A stretch of DNA of 39,544 nucleotides from the NCBI GenBank assembly GCA_043802345.1, contig JAZDLC010000395.1:1-39544 (forward strand), written 5' to 3'. Positions 30,691 through 39,497 of the stretch are shown piece by piece (position 1 is the stretch's first letter; every line of letters starts with the position of its first letter). This DNA is from JAZDLC01 sp043802345. GTDB taxonomy: Bacteria > Planctomycetota > B15-G4 > JADJEK01. The position numbers and the translations under genes were made by a program. The notes beneath the pieces were generated by a model that worked only from the letters and a program-made list of their open reading frames with translations, did not search any database and was not told the DNA's origin.

Positions 30691-33600
30691 TTGATGGCTC
30701 CATTCAGTGTGCTGTGCCCGGCCCCCCCGGCTTTCGGCGCGAGAGCGGACGCTCCACAGCCGGATGGTATTGTCAGCGGCGGCGGTGGCCAGGGTCTTCT
30801 CGTCGGGAGAGAGGCAGAGATCGACAATGTCCTGCTCATGTTCCCTCAGCGTAAGCAGCCGCTCGCCGGTCCGCGCGTCGAACAGGACGAGATCCCTTCC
30901 GGAGCTGGCAAAGAGCCGGCGCTCCGACCGGTCGAGATAGACCGCCCCGTTTGCTCCCTGGATGGTGACGAGCTCTTCGAGCGATCCAGTGTCATCCGAC
31001 TGCAGGATCTTGGCAGTAAAATCAGCGGAGACGGAGACGAGTCGATGGTCCGTTCCGTGCAGGTTGGTCACACCTCGCGAATGCGTTTGGAAGCGGCCCA
31101 CTTCCCGGCCTGCCTCCGTGTCGAACACGACCAGCTCGCCGCTCCGCGTGCCGCCAACAAGGAACCGTCCCCCTCTCAGTTCCCCAAGCGATTGGATGCC
31201 GCTTTCGGGCTCCGCGAGCGTCTGGAGAATCTCTCCGGTCTCGGCGTCCCGGATTCTCACGGGGCCTGTGACCGAACAGTGCGCGATTCGGCGGCCATTA
31301 CCCAGGAAGATGGCCTGCCGGACGAATGCTGCCTCCTGGATCGTCCTGACCGGTTCACCCGAGTGGGCATCCCAGATGCGGAGCGTGGAGTCTCTCGAGG
31401 CGGAGACCAGCCGGTTCCCATCCGGGCTGAAGGCCACGGAGTGCACCTTGCCCTCGTGCCCCGTGAGTACCAGGAGAGCCTTCCCGCAGAGGGCATCGAA
31501 AACGCGAATGGTCTGGTCGTCGCCACCAGAGGCGATCCGGAGACCATCCGGGCTGAAGGCAACCGCGCGCACGGCCGCCGTGTGGTCTCTCAAGACGCGG
31601 GGCTCCGGCGGCAGGTTCGTGCTCCAGAGGCGCACGCTGCAGTCGAAGGATGCGGAAGCCAGGCGTGATCCGTCAGGCGAAACGGCCAGCTCCGCTACCG
31701 TGTCGAGGTGTCCCCTGGCTTCCCAGAGTAGCCTCCCGGTCACGGCCTCCAGGCACTGGATCATCCCACCCCGGGCCAGGCCGACGAAGAGCTTCTGCCC
31801 GTCCGGGGAGAAGACCAGCCCAAACGGATCTGCGTCGGCCGGCCGGTGCTCCCACACTTGCCTTTTCTGCTCGAGGTCGAACAGCCGGACCGTGCCGTCA
31901 CTTGACGCTGAGGCGAGCCGGCCACCTTCCGGGCAGAAGGCGATCGAACTCACCTTCTCCAGATGGACTTCGAACTTGCCGCGCAGCTCTCCTGTTTCCG
32001 CGTCGAAGAGCCGAACCACTGTGTCCGCCCCGGCTGTTGCGACCTGACGTCCGTCCGGGCTGTAAGCCACGCAGTAGACCTCGTCTCCGTGGGAGCCGGC
32101 GGTCCACACTTCCCGCCCGCTGAAAGGATCGAAGCAGCGCGCGCTCCGGTCGGCGGAGACTGAGACCACGCGGGAGCCATCCGGCGAGAAGACCGCGCAG
32201 TAGACGCGATCCGTGTGTCCCGTGAAAACCCGCACCTCCTCGAGCGTGTCGCTACGAAAGAGACGCACGGTGTGATCCCACGAGGCGGAAAGCAGGTGCC
32301 GGCCGTCCGGAGAGAAGCGAACGGAGTAGACCCGGTCTTCGTGGGAGGTGAGCGTCTTCCGGCAGGCGCCGGTCTCCAGGTCGTGGATCCGGACCGTTTT
32401 GTCCCAGGAGGCGGAGGCGAGCCGCTTCCCGTCCGGCGAGAAGGCCACCGAGTAGACCCGGCTTTCGTGCCCGGTCAGCACCTGCTCGCTCTCCTCGCAG
32501 CGACCGGAGAGGTACTCCCATTCCCATCCGCGGAGCGCTTCCGGCGCTTCGAGAAGGTGCGCCTTGGCGGCGCGGGTGTCCCCCTGGCCGAGGCTCAGGT
32601 TCGCGGCCACGATGTCGGCGCAGTAGGAGCTCCGCTCCGCCTGGCTCTGTCTCCTCGAGGCTTCCTCCTCGGACCGTTCCGTCTCGAAGTAGAGCAGCAA
32701 GCTGACTGAGGTTGCGGCGGCCAGGACGAGGATCAGCGCCGTCATGCCGACGGCCAATGACCGGTGGCGCCGGGCGAACTTGCCGAGTTGGTAGATGGCG
32801 CTCGGCGGCCGGGCCATGAGTGGCTCGTGCCTCAAGAACCTCCGGATGTCGTCGGCCAGCTCGCTTGCCGTCTGGTAGCGACGTTCCCGCTCCTTCTCCA
32901 GCGCCTTGGCCAGGATCGTCTCGACCTCTCCCCTCAGGCTGGAGTCGACCGATCCGATGCGGGCCGCTTCCTCTTCCCGGATCCTGCGCACGGCATCGAA
33001 CACGGTGGTCTGATCGAGCTTCTGCGGCAGCTCTCCCGAGAGCAGTTCGAACGCGATCACTCCGAGGGAGTAGACGTCGCTGCGGCAGTCGACCGCATCC
33101 GGATCGCCGGCCGCCTGCTCCGGGCTCATGTACTGGATCGTGCCGATCAACTCGCCGATCTGGGTCACCAGGGTGGTGGTCTTGATGTCGCTATCGGTGG
33201 CCCGGGCCACTCCGAAGTCGAGGATCTTCGGCTGGCCCGCGTCCGTCACCAGGAGGTTCTCCGGTTTCAGATCCCGGTGAACCACTCCCTGCTGGTGCGC
33301 GTAGTCGACCGCATCGCAGATGGAGGCCATGAGTGACAGGCGTTGGTTCAGGTCGAGGCGCTCCGCCTCGGCATGCTCCAGCAGGGAGCGGCCGGAAACG
33401 TATTCCATCACGAAGAACGGCCGTGAACCGCTCTCCTCGTCGGTGGTCCCTGCCTCGAAGATCTGGGCGATGCCGGGATGCTGCAGGCGGCCGAGAATGC
33501 GGGTTTCGTGCGCGAACCTCGCCAGCAGGGTTGGCGTGGCGACCCCCGGCCGGATGACCTTCAATGCCACGAGCCGCCGCGGGAGGGCCTGCTGGGCCAG

Positions 33601-33927
33601 CAGGACCACTCCCATCCCCCCCTGTCCCAGCACCCGCTGGATTCGAAGACGGCTGTCGTGGCTGGAGAAGAGGCCGCCCTCCTCGAGCGGCCCGGGCTCG
33701 CCGGCGATCCGCTCCGGCGTGCTCAGCTCGAACGCTGTTCCGAGCGCGGGTTGCTCCAGAAAAGACGGGTCTTCCGCGTCCTGCAGGAGGAGCGCCTCGA
33801 TCTCGGTCCGCAGGGTTGCGTCCCCTTCGCATTGGCAGTCAAGGAATGCCGCCCGCTCTTCCGCGGGAAGATCGCAGGCCTGGCGGAAGAGCTGCGCCAG
33901 CTTGCGATGTCTTGCCGCATCGCTCAC
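30619..33927 (-). CDS. Membrane Ser/Thr protein kinase with WD40 repeats
   Basis: The GTG at 33927 overlaps the sigma-factor stop (GTGA) and fits homologues, giving 1102 residues; a longer start exists at 33960. The kinase domain is Pkn-type: GQGGMGVVLLAQ (Gly loop), VALKVI (Lys), GVVHRDLKPENLL, KILDFGVA and MSPEQAAGDPD. A single membrane helix follows (LAVGMTALILVLAAATSVSLL), then about a dozen WD40 repeats with VAFSPDG...LASASWD..VR units, expected to form one or two propellers outside the membrane. This sigma factor-kinase pairing is common in Planctomycetota and Acidobacteriota. The last 24 residues depart from the WD40 pattern and look like a lipoprotein signal. Confidence 0.9.
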   Translation of the reverse strand: MSDAARHRKLAQLFRQACDLPAEERAAFLDCQCEGDATLRTEIEALLLQDAEDPSFLEQPALGTAFELSTPERIAGEPGPLEEGGLFSSHDSRLRIQRVLGQGGMGVVLLAQQALPRRLVALKVIRPGVATPTLLARFAHETRILGRLQHPGIAQIFEAGTTDEESGSRPFFVMEYVSGRSLLEHAEAERLDLNQRLSLMASICDAVDYAHQQGVVHRDLKPENLLVTDAGQPKILDFGVARATDSDIKTTTLVTQIGELIGTIQYMSPEQAAGDPDAVDCRSDVYSLGVIAFELLSGELPQKLDQTTVFDAVRRIREEEAARIGSVDSSLRGEVETILAKALEKERERRYQTASELADDIRRFLRHEPLMARPPSAIYQLGKFARRHRSLAVGMTALILVLAAATSVSLLLYFETERSEEEASRRQSQAERSSYCADIVAANLSLGQGDTRAAKAHLLEAPEALRGWEWEYLSGRCEESEQVLTGHESRVYSVAFSPDGKRLASASWDKTVRIHDLETGACRKTLTSHEDRVYSVRFSPDGRHLLSASWDHTVRLFRSDTLEEVRVFTGHTDRVYCAVFSPDGSRVVSVSADRSARCFDPFSGREVWTAGSHGDEVYCVAYSPDGRQVATAGADTVVRLFDAETGELRGKFEVHLEKVSSIAFCPEGGRLASASSDGTVRLFDLEQKRQVWEHRPADADPFGLVFSPDGQKLFVGLARGGMIQCLEAVTGRLLWEARGHLDTVAELAVSPDGSRLASASFDCSVRLWSTNLPPEPRVLRDHTAAVRAVAFSPDGLRIASGGDDQTIRVFDALCGKALLVLTGHEGKVHSVAFSPDGNRLVSASRDSTLRIWDAHSGEPVRTIQEAAFVRQAIFLGNGRRIAHCSVTGPVRIRDAETGEILQTLAEPESGIQSLGELRGGRFLVGGTRSGELVVFDTEAGREVGRFQTHSRGVTNLHGTDHRLVSVSADFTAKILQSDDTGSLEELVTIQGANGAVYLDRSERRLFASSGRDLVLFDARTGERLLTLREHEQDIVDLCLSPDEKTLATAAADNTIRLWSVRSRAESRGGRAQHTEWSHQMRRLAALLLPAVLLSAGCIEEED

Positions 33928-34493
33928 GGCTCGCAGCTCGTCAGTCTCTTGCGCAGCCACGATTTCGCAAAGCGCCAGTCGTTCTTCACGGTCTTCTCCG
34001 AGATTCCGAGAACAACGCCGGTCTCCTTCACCGAGAGCCCGCCGTAGAAGCGCAGTTCGACGACCTGAGCCTGCCGCGCGTCGAGTCGGGCGAGATCCAG
34101 GAGCGCCTGCTCCAGGTCAAGCACGTCCACCGTGGACTCTTCCCTGGCGGGATGGAGTTCATCGCGGAGGGTCAGCCTCGCTCTGCCTCCCCCGCGCTTC
34201 TGCGCCCGGCGGGCTTCGGCGTGGTCAACGAGGATCTGACGGATACTCCGCGCGGCCACGGCGTAGAAGTGGGAGCGGCCCTGCCAATCGACCTGCGCCT
34301 CGTTCACCAGGCGCAGGTAGGCGTCGTTGGCCAGGTCGGTGGGCCGCACGGTGGGATGGCCCCGCTCCTTTTCGAGGTACCGCCGGGCGAGTCCGCGCAG
34401 ATGATCATGGACCAGCGGCAGCAGCCTGTCCACGGCGGAACTGTCCCCCCGCCGGAGTTCCATCAGCATCTGGGTGATCTGGTTGTTCGCCAT
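33924..34493 (-). CDS. ECF RNA polymerase sigma factor (Sigma70_ECF type)
   Basis: The 189-residue protein starts at the ATG 34493; a GTG at 34499 is an alternative. Region 2 contains RLLPLVHDHLRGLARRYL and RPTDLANDAYLRL, followed by SHFYAVAARSIRQILVDHA, a signature of the PF07638-like ECF group. Region 4 carries the helix-turn-helix LSVKETGVVLGISEKTVKNDW. It directs RNA polymerase to a specific promoter set. No anti-sigma factor is adjacent; instead the gene overlaps the Ser/Thr kinase by 4 nt, and kinase-controlled sigma activity is known for related pairs. Confidence 0.9.
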   Translation of the reverse strand: MANNQITQMLMELRRGDSSAVDRLLPLVHDHLRGLARRYLEKERGHPTVRPTDLANDAYLRLVNEAQVDWQGRSHFYAVAARSIRQILVDHAEARRAQKRGGGRARLTLRDELHPAREESTVDVLDLEQALLDLARLDARQAQVVELRFYGGLSVKETGVVLGISEKTVKNDWRFAKSWLRKRLTSCEP

Positions 34494-34727
34494 TCTCACG
34501 GAATCATAGAAAGTGAAGACGAATCCTCGAAATTGCCTGCCCCCGCGCGGCCCCTTTCCCGCAGATGGGGAATGAGTCGGGGGTCTACAGGGCCCTTGGG
34601 GTGGCGCGGCGCCTTGGTCATTCTAGTAGCCGCGCGCGGAAAAGACTTGATATCGCTGGGAGCTACCCTGCCCAGCGGCAGCCCGTTGCCCTTGGGCGGG
34701 GCGCGGGCTGTGACCGGGTAGGCGTTC

Positions 34728-34757
34728 GAGGGTCGTCCGGGGTTCCGGACGGCCCTC
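34728..34757 (-). terminator. Strong hairpin downstream of the VWA gene
   Basis: GAGGGTCGTCCGG at 34728-34740 pairs with CCGGACGGCCCTC at 34745-34757 around a 4-nt loop, with one mismatch or wobble in 13. It lies about 140 bp beyond the stop of the minus-strand VWA gene. No U-run is seen on that strand, so a factor-independent terminator is uncertain. The rest of 34494-34895 holds only the hexamer repeat listed separately; no gene is supported. Confidence 0.4.
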
Positions 34758-34803
34758 GTTCTTCTTCGGGCTACCTGCCTGTGAGTTCCTCGCGGTGTAC
34801 GCA

Positions 34804-34839
34804 GGAATCGAAATCGAAATCGAAATCGGGATCGATTCC
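34804..34839. repeat. AATCGA hexamer tandem repeat inside a palindrome
   Basis: AATCGA is repeated three times (34806-34823) plus a variant AATCGG, and the block is closed by an inverted copy: GGAATCG at 34804-34810 faces CGATTCC at 34833-34839. It lies between the VWA gene and the sigma-factor gene. The architecture resembles the GAGTAC repeats at 39.3-39.5 kb. Confidence 0.6.
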
Positions 34840-34895
34840 TCGACGGCCCCGCGCAAGTGGGGATCGGCTGTCCATCTGCCTCGCGGCCCACGCGC

Positions 34896-36629
34896 TCAGT
34901 CGTCCGAGAGGATCACCGAGAGCATGCCTCCGTTCCGCCCGGCGAGGTTCCTCAGGAAGTCCTGATCGGCGTCCAACCCGAACGCGACGGTGTCGATTCT
35001 CAGGCCCAGGTCCCGCGCCATGTCGCTCACCTCCTCGACAATGTCTTCCGCGTTCGTGAGGAGACCGACGGTCGGCCGTCCGTCCGAGAGGAGAATGATC
35101 TGATCCGGAAGCGAGCGGGACTCTCCTTCCAGCCGCCTGCCCGTGCCGGCCACGCCGAGCGCCTGCTGCAGTCCCCCGAACAGGTTCGTGCCGCCGGACC
35201 CCTCCTGCCCGTGGAAGAACTTCTCCGCCCGCAGCTTGTTCCCCTGAGTCGCCTGAACGAATTCCTCCGACCAGACCCGCACCACGGGATTGAACTTGAC
35301 CAGGTTGATGCGCGTTTCCTGCGGCAGGGCCCGGATCGTGGCGACGAGTTCCCGCCTTGCCATGGAGATCTTCGAGACCGCGCCAAACGGCTCCAGCGGC
35401 TCGAGCATGCTGCCCGAGACGTCGATCACGAACACGATCCTCTTGCCGAGCGCGGGCACTCCGTAGAAACGGGGAAGCGGGTCGTACCTCTCCGCGATCG
35501 GACGCTCCTCTTCGATCGTCTTCCCGCCAGCTCGCAGTTCGATCCAGCGGCGGAACTGGTCGGTGTCCTTTTCCCGCAGGTACCACTCCAGCCAGGCGCC
35601 GCGGTTCCCCCGGTCGAGAACGATGTCCGGAGCGATCCGGCTCAGCGTGTCGAGGAGTTCATCGACGAGGCGGTCCGGGAGCCGGGCCTCCGACCCGAGC
35701 CGCTCGGCCAGACGGCGGATGACCGCCTCTTCCGGAATGTGCGCCAGCACGCGCAGGGCGGCTACCTGCACCGCGACCGGCTGCTCTTCGGTCGCTATTT
35801 GCAGGAGACGTGCGAGCTTCCCCTTGCCGAGTGTCCGGCCCGGGGCGGATTCGAGCAGCGCCGCCAGGACCAGCCCGCAGTTGAACCGCAGGCGCTCGTT
35901 CCTGCCGTGCTCGAGAAGCGAGAAGCAGGTCTCCAAGAGCTGGAACTGCCGGTATCCGGCGAGCTTCTCCCGGCGGACGATCACCTCCAGGAGAGACGCC
36001 GCCACTTCCTGCGTCTCCGGCCGGACCGGCTTCGCCTGTTCCGGTGAAATGGAAGAGAGGGCCGCCAGCAGGGTTTCCATCCCCCTCGTTCCTGGAACGC
36101 GCAGGAGCGCCAGCCGGGCCTCCCTCCGGACCAGGTGCGGCCGGAACGGCTGCTCGTGGCGCCACTCCTTGGGGCTCATGGAGCGGCCGCAGTCAAAGCT
36201 CGCGATCTCGAGCAGCAGGCGGATCGATTCAGACGCTCCATCCTGGGACGCCAGCTCGAACAGCTCCAGCATGTCGGCGTAGCGCGTGAACAGCTCGGCA
36301 CGCGCGGATTCCCGGATCACCTCCGGGCTGCGGATCGCGGCGATCAGATCGGCCGGATGACTCTCGATCGCCTGTTCGGGACGCACCGCCATGTGGGCCA
36401 GATACGCCTCCACGAACCGCTGCAGCCCGGAGTTCTCCCGCGGCTCCATCGCGGCGGCTTCGAACAGGGCTTCCTTGTGGGAATCCTGGAACAGTTCCAT
36501 CTCCGGTAGGCGCCGCGCGTACCGATCGAGCCATTGCTCCAATCGAGACGTAATTTCCGAAGGTTGTCCGCACGGAGCCGCCAGAGGTCCGAGCACGGCC
36601 GTCAGAAGGAACCCGGGCAGCCAGGTCAT
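34896..36629 (-). CDS. Secreted VWA-domain protein with helical repeats
   Basis: The ATG at 36629 overlaps the kinase stop (ATGA) and starts a signal peptide (WLPGFLLTAVLGPLAAPCG). The protein has 577 residues. The first 350 form helical repeats of HEAT/ARM character (VAVQVAALRVLAHIPEEAVI). From about residue 400 a von Willebrand A domain follows with an intact MIDAS: IVFVIDVSGSMLEPL, the Thr in GGTNLFGGL and the Asp in ILLSDGRPTVG. Ligand and metal binding are therefore likely. It is coupled to the upstream TPR kinase. The ligand is unknown. Confidence 0.82.
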   Translation of the reverse strand: MTWLPGFLLTAVLGPLAAPCGQPSEITSRLEQWLDRYARRLPEMELFQDSHKEALFEAAAMEPRENSGLQRFVEAYLAHMAVRPEQAIESHPADLIAAIRSPEVIRESARAELFTRYADMLELFELASQDGASESIRLLLEIASFDCGRSMSPKEWRHEQPFRPHLVRREARLALLRVPGTRGMETLLAALSSISPEQAKPVRPETQEVAASLLEVIVRREKLAGYRQFQLLETCFSLLEHGRNERLRFNCGLVLAALLESAPGRTLGKGKLARLLQIATEEQPVAVQVAALRVLAHIPEEAVIRRLAERLGSEARLPDRLVDELLDTLSRIAPDIVLDRGNRGAWLEWYLREKDTDQFRRWIELRAGGKTIEEERPIAERYDPLPRFYGVPALGKRIVFVIDVSGSMLEPLEPFGAVSKISMARRELVATIRALPQETRINLVKFNPVVRVWSEEFVQATQGNKLRAEKFFHGQEGSGGTNLFGGLQQALGVAGTGRRLEGESRSLPDQIILLSDGRPTVGLLTNAEDIVEEVSDMARDLGLRIDTVAFGLDADQDFLRNLAGRNGGMLSVILSDD

Positions 36630-39250
36630 CGGTGGCCGTCCGCCGGGTCCGCGGTTTTCGCGGCCGCCCATGATGGCCAGTCCGGTTGGCTCTCCACTCG
36701 GCGGAGGAAGGCCTGGGCGAACCGATACTCGCCGAAATGGAAGACCCCGGTCTTGAGACAGGTCTTCAGGGCGGCGATGCCCGCCTCTCTCTGGCCTCGG
36801 CCCAGTTCCCGCAGGGCGATGTAGAAGGCGAACTCGCACCGATTGCCCGGGCTGTCGGCCGCGGACGAGAGCAGAGCGGAGGCTTCGATCTCATTCGCGA
36901 GGTAGCGCAACGGAAGGTCGATGACATCCGGGTTGGCGTGCTCGGAGACGATTCTCTCTCCCCGGCGCGCGACGAACTCCTCGATCGCTCCGGCCGCGGC
37001 GGGCCGATCCCCCAACAGCTCGAGTCCCGCCACCGCCATGAACAGCGCGGTGGCGTTTCCCGCCAGGGCGCCCAGATGGGAACCACAGCACTCCCTGGCC
37101 TCTTCGAGACGACCCGATTCGGCGAGCAGGACCGAGCGCAGGAGGACCATCGGGTAGTACTCGAGCAGCGAATCCTCTGCGCCGCCGGACGTTTCCAGGG
37201 CCTTCTGGATCTCGCCACGCGCGTGCTGTGTGATCGCCAGCTCGAACAACAGGTAGGCATCCTGTCCGGCCGGCCCCTTCCGGCCGATCGCCAGGGCGGC
37301 GGCGAACCGCTCCTCGGAAAGGTCCAGCTTGCCAGAGTAGCGCCAGTAGGTTCCCTCGAGGATCGCGAGCCCCAGGTTCTCCGTCTTCTCCAGGGCCCCG
37401 GCCCGTTCCAGGTCCTGGCGGCAGTTTTCCAACCAGAGAGCTTCCTGGCCCGGCAGGTCGTCCTGAGTTCCAGCGTAGATCGCGGCGCTGAGCCAGCCCC
37501 GGGCCCGGTGGAGATACGAGGAGGGGTCCTCCGGGCGCAGGATGACCAGTGCGTTGGTGTCATCCAGCATCGCCTGGAGCTGGGAGCGATCTCCCTGGTT
37601 CAGCAGCTGATTCCCCCGGTGGAGGCCGCGGTTTTCCAGGGCGAGGGTGAAGTCCGGACGGAGTTGGATGGCGCGGCTCAGCGCGTCGATCGCCGCGCTC
37701 CCTTGGACCCTTCCCAGCACCTCGCCCCTCAGCAGCCAGGCGAGGGCGCTTTCGGGTTCCTTCCCGGTGGTCTGGTCCATGATCAGTTGCGCCCGGACGA
37801 AGTCGGTGTTCAAGGAATGCGCCAGGGCCAGCGCGTAGCAGGCCGCCTGGTCCGAGGGGGCCTGCCGCAGGGCCTCCTCCAGGTATGCGATCGCCTCGTT
37901 GTTCCGGCCGTCCAGCAGGGGGATGAGACCCCGGCAGAGGCGATACCGAGCGGAGTCGGCGCCAAGGGCGCCCGCCGCCTCCAGTCGTGTCCGGGCCAGC
38001 GACCCCTTGCGCTCGAACAGCAGCTCGGTGAAGGCGTCCTCCACCAGTTGGTTCGCGCGGGTCTTGCGCTCCTGCACGGTGCGGTAGATGAATGCGGCCA
38101 GCATCACCAGCAGCAGCAAGGCCGCGAGGGTGTGTGGGCGGTGCTTGCTCACGAAGCGGCCGCACCTGACGATCAGCGGAGTCCTTCGGGCCAGGATCGA
38201 TTCGCCCGCGAGGAAGCGTCGCAGGTCCTCCGCGAGCTCCCTTGCCGAGAGGTAGCGGGCATCCGGCTCCTGCTCCATGCATTTTTCGACGATCGTCTGC
38301 AGATCCCTGGGCACCTGCGGCGCCCGCTCCTTGAGGCTCGGCGTCTCGCCCGCGGCGATCTGGCGCAGGATGGAGTCCCGGGTTTCTCCATCGAACGCGG
38401 GGCGCATCGCGATCAGCTCGTACAGCGTGGTGCCGAGCGAGTAGATGTCGGTGCGCTCGTCCAACCGGGATCCTCCGCCCCGGGCCTGCTCGGGAGACAT
38501 GTAGCGAGCGGTGCCGATCACGTCTCCCGAGATCGTGATGGTCGGATGGACCGCCGCCCGCGCTAGACCGAAGTCGGTGATCCAGACGTCGTCCTGGGCG
38601 TCGAGCAGCAGGTTCGACGGCTTGATGTCCCGGTGAATGACCTGGCTGTCATGGGCATGAGCCAGTGCCTCCGCCACCTGGTGGCCCCACCCGGCCACCC
38701 GCAGGAAGTCTCCCTTCTCCGAGATCGCTCCCTGCTTCCGCCGCTCCTGGAGGTGACCTTCCAGGGAATGCCCGTCGATGTACTGCATCGCGTAGTAGTG
38801 GATCCCCTGGTCCTCGCCGACGGCATAGACCGGCACGATGTTGTGATGGTGCAGGTGAGCCGCGGTATTCGCCTCCCGGGAGAACCGCTCCTCCGCCGTG
38901 CGTGAAAGGAGCGAATCGGTGGCGAGGACCTTCAGCGCCACCCTCCGGTCGAGCTTCTCCTGCACCGCTTCGTACACGACCCCCATGCCGCCGCGACCGA
39001 CCTCCCGCAGGATGCGGTACTCTCCGAGCCGCTGGCCCGTCTCCAGCCGGGAGGCATGCAGCGTGCGGCTGGTCGCCTCGACGAAGTCGAGGGTGCGGAA
39101 GACACCCTTGAGAGCTTTCGCGAGGTGGGGGTGCTCGGCGAGGTACTGCTCCTGGTCCGGTTCCAGACCGTCGGCGAGCTCGCGCAGGTACCGGTCGAGG
39201 ACCTGCTCGAGCGCGGTGTCGCCATCGTGATGTTCCGCGTCGGGTTCCAT
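36626..39250 (-). CDS. Membrane Ser/Thr protein kinase with TPR-like repeats
   Basis: The preferred start is the ATG at 39250 (MEPDAEHH, 874 residues); the frame's earlier start at 39298 lacks support. An N-terminal segment with EPDQEQYLAEHP resembles that of planctomycete-type kinases. The kinase domain contains GRGGMGVVYEA, VALKVL, VIHRDIKPSNLLL, DFGLARA and ARYMSPEQARGG. A membrane helix follows (HTLAALLLLVMLAAFIYRT), then a region rich in TPR-type helices (NNEAIAYLEEALRQAPSDQA, AIDALSRAIQLRPDFTLAL). It probably senses or scaffolds through the TPR part. It is translationally coupled to the VWA gene. Confidence 0.9.
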   Translation of the reverse strand: MEPDAEHHDGDTALEQVLDRYLRELADGLEPDQEQYLAEHPHLAKALKGVFRTLDFVEATSRTLHASRLETGQRLGEYRILREVGRGGMGVVYEAVQEKLDRRVALKVLATDSLLSRTAEERFSREANTAAHLHHHNIVPVYAVGEDQGIHYYAMQYIDGHSLEGHLQERRKQGAISEKGDFLRVAGWGHQVAEALAHAHDSQVIHRDIKPSNLLLDAQDDVWITDFGLARAAVHPTITISGDVIGTARYMSPEQARGGGSRLDERTDIYSLGTTLYELIAMRPAFDGETRDSILRQIAAGETPSLKERAPQVPRDLQTIVEKCMEQEPDARYLSARELAEDLRRFLAGESILARRTPLIVRCGRFVSKHRPHTLAALLLLVMLAAFIYRTVQERKTRANQLVEDAFTELLFERKGSLARTRLEAAGALGADSARYRLCRGLIPLLDGRNNEAIAYLEEALRQAPSDQAACYALALAHSLNTDFVRAQLIMDQTTGKEPESALAWLLRGEVLGRVQGSAAIDALSRAIQLRPDFTLALENRGLHRGNQLLNQGDRSQLQAMLDDTNALVILRPEDPSSYLHRARGWLSAAIYAGTQDDLPGQEALWLENCRQDLERAGALEKTENLGLAILEGTYWRYSGKLDLSEERFAAALAIGRKGPAGQDAYLLFELAITQHARGEIQKALETSGGAEDSLLEYYPMVLLRSVLLAESGRLEEARECCGSHLGALAGNATALFMAVAGLELLGDRPAAAGAIEEFVARRGERIVSEHANPDVIDLPLRYLANEIEASALLSSAADSPGNRCEFAFYIALRELGRGQREAGIAALKTCLKTGVFHFGEYRFAQAFLRRVESQPDWPSWAAAKTADPADGHR

Positions 39251-39298
39251 TGGGAATAGAGAGTATCCGACATCGCCCTCGAGGTCACGATGAAGCAC

Positions 39299-39348
39299 GC
39301 GAAAGGGGCGCTTCGTATACTCGAAGCAGGCGAAAGGGACGCTTCGTA
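39299..39348. repeat. Pair of 19-bp direct repeats
   Basis: GCGAAAGGGGCGCTTCGTA at 39299-39317 recurs as GCGAAAGGGACGCTTCGTA at 39330-39348, one mismatch in 19, with a 31-bp period. Each copy contains a GCG...CGC-type inverted segment. The pair lies directly upstream of the TPR kinase gene and runs into the hexamer repeats. Confidence 0.6.
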
Positions 39349-39497
39349 CTCGTACTCGTACTCAGCCGCTTTAGCGGCGGTCCTCGTACTCGAATCGTGA
39401 GCTGCCTGGTTGCCCCGGTTTCGTGGATACGAGGTTGACGAATTGCGGTTCGAGTACGAGTACGAGTACCGTCCCTGCGGGACTGAGTACGAGTACG
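39345..39497. repeat. Inverted arrays of a GTACTC/GAGTAC hexamer
   Basis: CGTACT occurs three times in tandem at 39345-39362. The inverted form GAGTAC occurs three times at 39452-39469 and twice at 39485-39496. Between them sits the hairpin CCGCT-TT-AGCGG (39366-39377). The whole block can form a large cruciform or RNA hairpin. No gene was recognised in 39251-39544. Confidence 0.6.

Noticed and set aside
39299..39497. CRISPR array
   Set aside because: The repeated units are 6-bp tandems and two 19-mers 31 bp apart with no regular unique spacers, so it is an extragenic repeat block.
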